From assembly GCF_000523235.1 (NCBI RefSeq), contig NZ_CP006850.1:3410001-3474000 (forward strand): 64,000 bases of DNA, written 5' to 3'. Shown here piece after piece: positions 59,467 to 64,000 of this stretch (the first letter of the stretch is position 1; each line of letters begins with the position of its first letter). Origin of the DNA: Nocardia nova SH22a. GTDB taxonomy: Bacteria; Actinomycetota; Actinomycetes; Mycobacteriales; Mycobacteriaceae. A program made the position numbers and the translations under genes. The notes below the pieces were generated by a model. That model had not been told where the DNA came from and did no database searches. It was given only the letters and a program-made list of their open reading frames with translations.

Positions 59467-60057
59467 GTGGGAGACCGACCGCAGCAACCAGCACCCGACC
59501 CGCGGCCCACCGCGGTGGTGCAGCCGGGGCTGTTCCCCGACGACACGGTGCCCGACGAGTTGGTGGGTTACCGCGTTCCCAGCGCCTGCCAGGTCGCCGG
59601 CATCACCTACCGGCAGCTCGACTACTGGGCCCGTACCGGCCTGGTCGTCCCCTCGATCCGCAGCGCCACCGGTTCCGGCAGCCAGCGCCTCTACTCGTTC
59701 AAGGACATCCTGGTCCTCAAGATCGTCAAACGCCTGCTCGACGCCGGGATCTCGTTACAGAACATCCGCATCGCCGTCGACCATCTGCGCAGCCGCGGGG
59801 TCGAGGATCTGGCCGGTATCACCCTGTTCTCCGACGGCACCACCGTCTACGAATGCTCCTCACCGGAAGAGGTCGTCGACTTACTGCAGGGCGGGCAGGG
59901 CGTCTTCGGTATCGCGGTCAGCGGCGCCATGCGCGAACTGACCGGCGCGATCGCCAACTTCCCGGCAGAGCGGGCCGAGGCCAGCGAAGCCACCGAGCGT
60001 CCCGAGGACGAACTCGCCTACCGGCGCAAGGCGCGGGAGAACCGCAAGACCGGATAG
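59467..60057 (+). CDS. MerR-family regulator (Rv1830/ResR-like)
   Basis: A 196-residue regulator. The DNA-binding domain includes YRVPSACQVAGITYRQLDYW and ARTGLVVPSIRSATGSGSQRLYS, with a dimerisation helix ILVLKIVKRLLDAGISLQNIRI. The C-terminal half is acidic and helical (VDLLQGGQGVFGIAVSGAM). It corresponds to Rv1830 (McdR/ResR), linked in mycobacteria to cell growth and post-drug recovery. GTG start at 59467 follows GAGGGAGTAGCA. Confidence 0.9.
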   Translation: MGDRPQQPAPDPRPTAVVQPGLFPDDTVPDELVGYRVPSACQVAGITYRQLDYWARTGLVVPSIRSATGSGSQRLYSFKDILVLKIVKRLLDAGISLQNIRIAVDHLRSRGVEDLAGITLFSDGTTVYECSSPEEVVDLLQGGQGVFGIAVSGAMRELTGAIANFPAERAEASEATERPEDELAYRRKARENRKTG

Positions 60058-60161
60058 TCGCCCCCGCGGGTCCGGCGGATGTGATCAAACCGACTGCCGC
60101 CGGGCCCGGATCGGAAACATGTCTTTCACACCGGTCCGCTTAAACTGAGGGTGCGTCGCAA

Positions 60162-60355
60162 CCGTGCGGGAGAGTTCCGGATTCGATCCGGGCGCCGAAG
60201 GAGCAACACCTCCCCGTCAATCTCTCAGGCACCAGGGACCGTGCGGAGTCCGGCGCCTCTGGAAAGCGGTGGCCGCATCCGATTGCGGGCCACCCGCCCA
60301 TGGGGAAAGGGAGCCCGGCTCCCGAATCTCTCAGGCGCCACGACAGAGGGGGAGG
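60162..60355 (+). promoter_or_regulatory. Tandem glycine riboswitch upstream of gcvP
   Basis: Two consecutive aptamers. Aptamer I (60162-60266) has CGGGAGAG, GCGCCGAAGGAGCAA, TCAATCTCTCAGGCACC and CTCTGGAAAG. Aptamer II (~60267-60355) has CATGGGGAAAGGGAGC, CGAATCTCTCAGGCGCC and GACAGAGGGGGAGG, as in actinobacterial glycine riboswitches. Glycine binding would raise expression of gcvP. The riboswitch ends 62 bp before the GTG start. Confidence 0.93.
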
Positions 60356-60417
60356 GACGAGACTCGTCGACGGCGGCATTCGATGTGCCGATCGACCTGC
60401 CCGAACCTGGAGCCTCC

Positions 60418-63231
60418 GTGACCCGTAGTTTCGCCGACCGCCACATCGGACCCGACGCCGCCGAAATCGAACGGATCCTGGCGACAGTGGGTGTCGCCTC
60501 GATGGAGGACCTCGCCGAGCGCGCCGTTCCGGCGAGCATTCTCGACCCGGCCACCGCGACCGGGCTGGAAACACTGCCGCCGGCGGTGTCCGAACACGAC
60601 GCGCTGAACGAACTGGCCGCACTGGCCCACTCGAACACCGTCGCCACCTCGATGATCGGCCTCGGCTACTACGACGTCCTCACCCCGCCGGTGCTGGTGC
60701 GCAATCTGCTGGAGGATCCGGCCTGGTACACCGCCTACACCCCGTACCAGCCCGAGATCAGCCAGGGACGGCTCGAGGCGCTGCTGAACTTCCAGACGAT
60801 GGTCTCCGATCTGACCGGTATGGAAGTGGCCAACGCGTCCATGCTGGACGAGGCCACCGCGGCCGCGGAGGCCATGACGCTGCTGCAGCGCGCCAATCGC
60901 AAGAACACATCGTCACGGCTGGTGATCGACACCGATCTGTTCCCGCAGACCCGCACCGTCCTGGCGACGCGGGCCGAGCCGCTCGGCATCACGCTGGTGG
61001 AGGCGGATCTGAGTGCGGACGGGCTGCCCGACGGTGACTTCTTCGGCGTGATCGCGCAGACGCCCGGCGCCTCCGGCCGGATCGCCGAGCCTGCCGAATT
61101 GATCGCCGCCGCACACGAACGCGGTGCGCTGGTCGCCGTCGGCGCGGACCTGCTGGCGCTCACGCTGATCACCCCGCCGGGGGAGCAGGGCGCCGACGTC
61201 TGCTTCGGCACCACACAACGTTTCGGTGTGCCGCTGGGGTTCGGCGGTCCGCACGCCGGATATCTGGCGGTGCGCACCGCACATGCGCGGCAACTGCCGG
61301 GCCGGTTGGTCGGCGTCTCGGTGGACGCCGACGGCGATCGCGCCTACCGGCTCGCCTTGCAGACCCGGGAACAGCACATCCGCCGCGAGAAGGCGACATC
61401 GAACATCTGCACCGCGCAGGTGCTGCTGGCGATCGTGGCCGCGATGTACGCCTCCTACCACGGCGCCGACGGATTGCGCTCGATCGCGCGCCGGGTGCAC
61501 GGACATGCCGAGCGGCTGGCCGCCGGACTCGGTGACGCGGTCGTGCACGACCGGTTCTTCGACACCGTGCTGGTCTCCGTGCCCTCCGGTGCGGAGGCCG
61601 TGGTCGGGAAGGCGAAGGGGCACGGCATCAATCTGCGCCTGGTCGACGCCGATCACGTGGCGGTCGCCTGCGACGAGGCGACCACCGACGAACGGGTGGC
61701 GACCGTGCTGGAATGTTTCGGTGTCGACGGGGCCCCGGAATCGGCGGACCTGCCGTCGATCGAGACCCGGACCTCGGAGTTCCTGACCCATCCGGCCTTC
61801 ACGCGCTATCACACCGAAACGGCCATGCTGCGGTATCTGCGGCAACTGTCGGACAAGGATATCGCCTTGGACCGCAGCATGATTCCGCTCGGCTCCTGCA
61901 CGATGAAGCTCAACGCCACCGCCGAGATGGAGCCGATCACCTGGCCCGGATTCGCGCGGCTGCACCCCTACGCTCCCGTCGAGGACGTGCCGGGCATGCT
62001 GCGGGTGATCGAGGATCTGGAGCACTGGCTCGCGACGGTGACCGGCTACGACCGGGTGAGCCTGCAGCCCAATGCCGGTAGCCAGGGGGAGTACGCGGGG
62101 CTGCTCGCGATTCGCCGCTACCACCTCGATCGCGGGGACACCCACCGCGACACCTGCCTGATCCCCTCCAGCGCCCACGGCACCAACGCCGCCTCGGCCG
62201 CGATGGCCGGGCTGCGGGTCGAGGTCGTGAAATGCCGCGACAACGGCGATGTCGACCTCGACGATCTGCGGGCCAAGATCGCCGATCACGCCGACCGGCT
62301 GGCCTGCATCATGATCACCTACCCGTCCACGCACGGCGTCTACGAGCACGAGGTCGCCGAGCTGTGCGCGCTGGTACACGACGCCGGTGGTCAGGTGTAC
62401 GTCGACGGCGCGAATCTGAACGCCCTTGTGGGACTTGCCCGTCCGGGGCGCTTCGGTGGTGACGTCTCCCATCTGAACCTGCACAAGACGTTCTGCATTC
62501 CGCATGGTGGCGGCGGTCCCGGGGTGGGGCCGGTGGCGGTGCGCGAACATCTGGCGGCCTATCTGCCCGGTGATCCGCTGCGGCCGGACTCGCACGCGGT
62601 GTCGGCCGCGCGCTACGGGTCGGCCTCGATCCTGCCGATCACCTGGGCCTATATCCGGATGATGGGCGCCGACGGGCTGCGGCGGGCCACGCTCACCGCG
62701 ATCGCCTCGGCGAACTATCTCGCGCGGCGGCTGGATTCGCATTTCCCGGTGCTCTACACCGGTGACAACGGCACGGTCGCGCACGAGTGCATCCTGGATC
62801 TACGCGAGATCACCAAGCGCACCGGCGTGACCGTCGACGATGTCGCGAAACGGCTGGCGGACTACGGATTCCACGCCCCGACGATGAGTTTCCCGGTCGC
62901 CGGAACCCTGATGGTCGAGCCCACCGAGAGCGAGAACCTCGAAGAACTGGACGCTTTCGCCGACGCGATGATCGCTATCAAGGGCGAGATCGACGCGGTC
63001 GCCGCGGGCACCTGGCCGGTCGAGCAGAGCCCGCTGCGCGGGGCCCCGCACACCGCGGCCTCGCTGGTCGGCGAGTGGACCTATCCCTACAGCCGGGAGA
63101 CCGCGGTGTATCCGAGGGGACTGCACGCGGCGCGGGCCAAGGTGTGGCCCGCGGTCCGGCGCATCGACGGCGCGTTCGGTGACCGCAATCTGGTCTGCTC
63201 GTGCCCGCCGCTCGAGGCCTACACCGACTGA
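60418..63231 (+). CDS. gcvP: Glycine dehydrogenase (decarboxylating), P protein
   Basis: A 937-residue fused GcvPA-GcvPB enzyme. The N-terminal half begins [18 protein letters not shown]; the C-terminal half carries the PLP lysine K690 in [18 protein letters not shown]. The conserved loop [17 protein letters not shown] is present. It decarboxylates glycine, passing the aminomethyl group to GcvH. GTG at 60418 fits the family N-terminus; frame upstream overlaps the riboswitch and is not coding. The tandem riboswitch indicates glycine induction. Confidence 0.96.
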   Translation: MTRSFADRHIGPDAAEIERILATVGVASMEDLAERAVPASILDPATATGLETLPPAVSEHDALNELAALAHSNTVATSMIGLGYYDVLTPPVLVRNLLEDPAWYTAYTPYQPEISQGRLEALLNFQTMVSDLTGMEVANASMLDEATAAAEAMTLLQRANRKNTSSRLVIDTDLFPQTRTVLATRAEPLGITLVEADLSADGLPDGDFFGVIAQTPGASGRIAEPAELIAAAHERGALVAVGADLLALTLITPPGEQGADVCFGTTQRFGVPLGFGGPHAGYLAVRTAHARQLPGRLVGVSVDADGDRAYRLALQTREQHIRREKATSNICTAQVLLAIVAAMYASYHGADGLRSIARRVHGHAERLAAGLGDAVVHDRFFDTVLVSVPSGAEAVVGKAKGHGINLRLVDADHVAVACDEATTDERVATVLECFGVDGAPESADLPSIETRTSEFLTHPAFTRYHTETAMLRYLRQLSDKDIALDRSMIPLGSCTMKLNATAEMEPITWPGFARLHPYAPVEDVPGMLRVIEDLEHWLATVTGYDRVSLQPNAGSQGEYAGLLAIRRYHLDRGDTHRDTCLIPSSAHGTNAASAAMAGLRVEVVKCRDNGDVDLDDLRAKIADHADRLACIMITYPSTHGVYEHEVAELCALVHDAGGQVYVDGANLNALVGLARPGRFGGDVSHLNLHKTFCIPHGGGGPGVGPVAVREHLAAYLPGDPLRPDSHAVSAARYGSASILPITWAYIRMMGADGLRRATLTAIASANYLARRLDSHFPVLYTGDNGTVAHECILDLREITKRTGVTVDDVAKRLADYGFHAPTMSFPVAGTLMVEPTESENLEELDAFADAMIAIKGEIDAVAAGTWPVEQSPLRGAPHTAASLVGEWTYPYSRETAVYPRGLHAARAKVWPAVRRIDGAFGDRNLVCSCPPLEAYTD

Positions 63232-63252
63232 ACCCCCGTCCGCGAACTGCGA

Positions 63253-64000
63253 TCAGGGCGTGGTCAGCGCGTGGTTGACCGCCGTGCCGAAGGTCATGTC
63301 GTCGGAGGTCGTGACCTTGGTGTAGGTGCCGCCGGTCTTCTGGGACAGATTCTGCAGGGTCTGGCTGCCCTGACCGCCGACGACGATCACGTCGATACGA
63401 ACCTTGTGTGCCGCGTCCGCCCCGGAGATGTCGGAGACGAGCTGATCGGTGGTGGCCGACTGGTCGTTGGGCCCGCCGGTGATCAGCAGGACCGAGTTGG
63501 TCTTGCCCGCGGCGTAGTCCTCACCGGCGCTGCGGTAGGCGGCCTCGAGCGCCTGGTAGGTGTGGTCGGTGTCGGAGCCGTTGAGCGCGACATGTCCCAG
63601 GGCCGTGGACAATTCGGAACGATGCTGATTGCTCAGCGCCGCGGTCGGCGACACGATCCGGTACGGTTTGCCGTCGGCGATGTCGCGCGCGTAGACCCAG
63701 GCGCCCGCGCCGAAGTCCGGCGGCATGGTGTCGAGGGTGGACTGCACGGCCGCGAGGGTGTTGTTCAGCCGTGACATCGAGCCGTCGGACACCGACATCG
63801 CGGCGGAGGTGTCGATGAGGATGGTGGACTGCACGCCGAGCACCGGATGCTCCACCGCCGCCTGCACACTGTCGAGCACCGACTTGGGCGGTGTCGCGGG
63901 GGGAGTGGCGGCGGCGGGCTGGAATCCGTTGTCGGTGAACAGCTTCTGCTGCGCGGGCGCGCGCAGATAGTCGGCGAACATGCCCGCGACCAGATTCTGA
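63253..64000 (-). CDS. von Willebrand factor A domain protein, C-terminal part (runs off the window)
   Basis: At least 249 residues at the C-terminus of a larger protein. The VWA domain begins near LGVQSTILIDTSAAMSVSDG (MIDAS DxSxS in a variant DTSAAMS), with a later TNSVLLITGGPNDQSATTDQL. Before it lies a segment that looks like the tail of a solute-binding lobe (NLVAGMFADYLRAPAQQKLF). Many actinobacteria have such substrate-binding plus VWA proteins, usually exported; the N-terminus and any signal lie beyond 64000. Confidence 0.78.
   Translation of the reverse strand, partial: QNLVAGMFADYLRAPAQQKLFTDNGFQPAAATPPATPPKSVLDSVQAAVEHPVLGVQSTILIDTSAAMSVSDGSMSRLNNTLAAVQSTLDTMPPDFGAGAWVYARDIADGKPYRIVSPTAALSNQHRSELSTALGHVALNGSDTDHTYQALEAAYRSAGEDYAAGKTNSVLLITGGPNDQSATTDQLVSDISGADAAHKVRIDVIVVGGQGSQTLQNLSQKTGGTYTKVTTSDDMTFGTAVNHALTTP

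Noticed and set aside
1..64000. CRISPR arrays, tRNA/rRNA genes, transposases, prophage genes
   Set aside because: No regular spaced repeats, no cloverleaf sequences and no transposase or phage motifs were seen.

Overview
The window is high-GC actinobacterial DNA, most like a Nocardia or a close mycolic-acid relative. This rests on many FadE-type acyl-CoA dehydrogenases, a WS/DGAT wax-ester/triacylglycerol synthase, a two-domain fatty acyl-CoA reductase, a CYP125-type sterol P450 and a ChoD-type oxidase. It also rests on a right-hand block with the gene order of the mycobacterial Rv1822-Rv1832 region (pgsA2-like, gcvH, garA, MerR, Rv1829-like nuclease, MerR/ResR-like, gcvP). No rRNA, tRNA, CRISPR array, insertion sequence or phage gene was seen.

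Layout. 1-5.1 kb: end of an MFS exporter, a fused FadE6-like dehydrogenase and an ABC exporter pair. 5.2-8.0 kb: a hypothetical gene, a TetR regulator whose 5' reading frame looks broken, a small resolvase-like protein and a secreted RICIN-like protein. 8.3-12.5 kb: a histidine kinase and a PhoP/OmpR-type regulator separated by two opposite-strand genes (GPP34-like and a COG4705-like membrane protein), with PhoP-box-like repeats before the regulator and the membrane gene. 12.5-18.3 kb: the EfeUOB iron-import operon, flanked by two paralogous copies of a response regulator plus secreted glycine-rich protein module; one secreted-protein copy is a pseudogene.

18.5-26.9 kb: the most distinctive region. 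A leftward operon encodes SbnB-like, SbnH-like and SbnA-like enzymes (formation of L-2,3-diaminopropionate and a decarboxylation) plus a MATE exporter. It diverges from a FecB/FecCD/FecE-type uptake operon followed by an ArsR-type regulator. Both starts carry DtxR/IdeR-like iron boxes, and no ligase or condensing enzyme is present. It reads as a small diaminopropionate-derived metallophore locus.

26.9-41.2 kb: PAP2 phosphatase, an orphan FetB-like permease, several regulator/enzyme divergons with clear operators (four evenly spaced AGTACT sites; a 14-bp-arm MarR palindrome), then lipid genes (acyl-CoA dehydrogenases, AraC, alcohol dehydrogenase, alpha/beta hydrolase, WS/DGAT, deacetylase, fatty acyl-CoA reductase), some behind KstR-like motifs. 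41.5-44.5 kb: heme oxygenase and a small regulatory divergon (resolvase-like protein, 38-residue membrane protein, DUF6879-type protein, XRE-DUF5753 regulator). 44.7-56.7 kb: asparagine synthetase, CYP125 behind a perfect KstR motif, TetR, ThrE-type exporter, acyl-CoA oxidase, PAP2, NERD-like protein, ChoD and a CDP-alcohol phosphatidyltransferase. 56.8-63.2 kb: glycine cleavage and central-metabolism control (GcvH, GarA, two MerR proteins, bifunctional nuclease, tandem glycine riboswitch, GcvP). The window ends inside a von Willebrand factor A protein.

Two themes join these genes: iron (EfeUOB, metallophore locus, heme oxygenase, iron boxes) and fatty acid/sterol metabolism (five acyl-CoA dehydrogenase/oxidase genes, CYP125, ChoD, KstR-like sites). 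Start codons were chosen by ribosome-binding site, family N-terminus and overlap with the upstream gene. Family names are from recognition of motifs and sequence by eye, not from searches.
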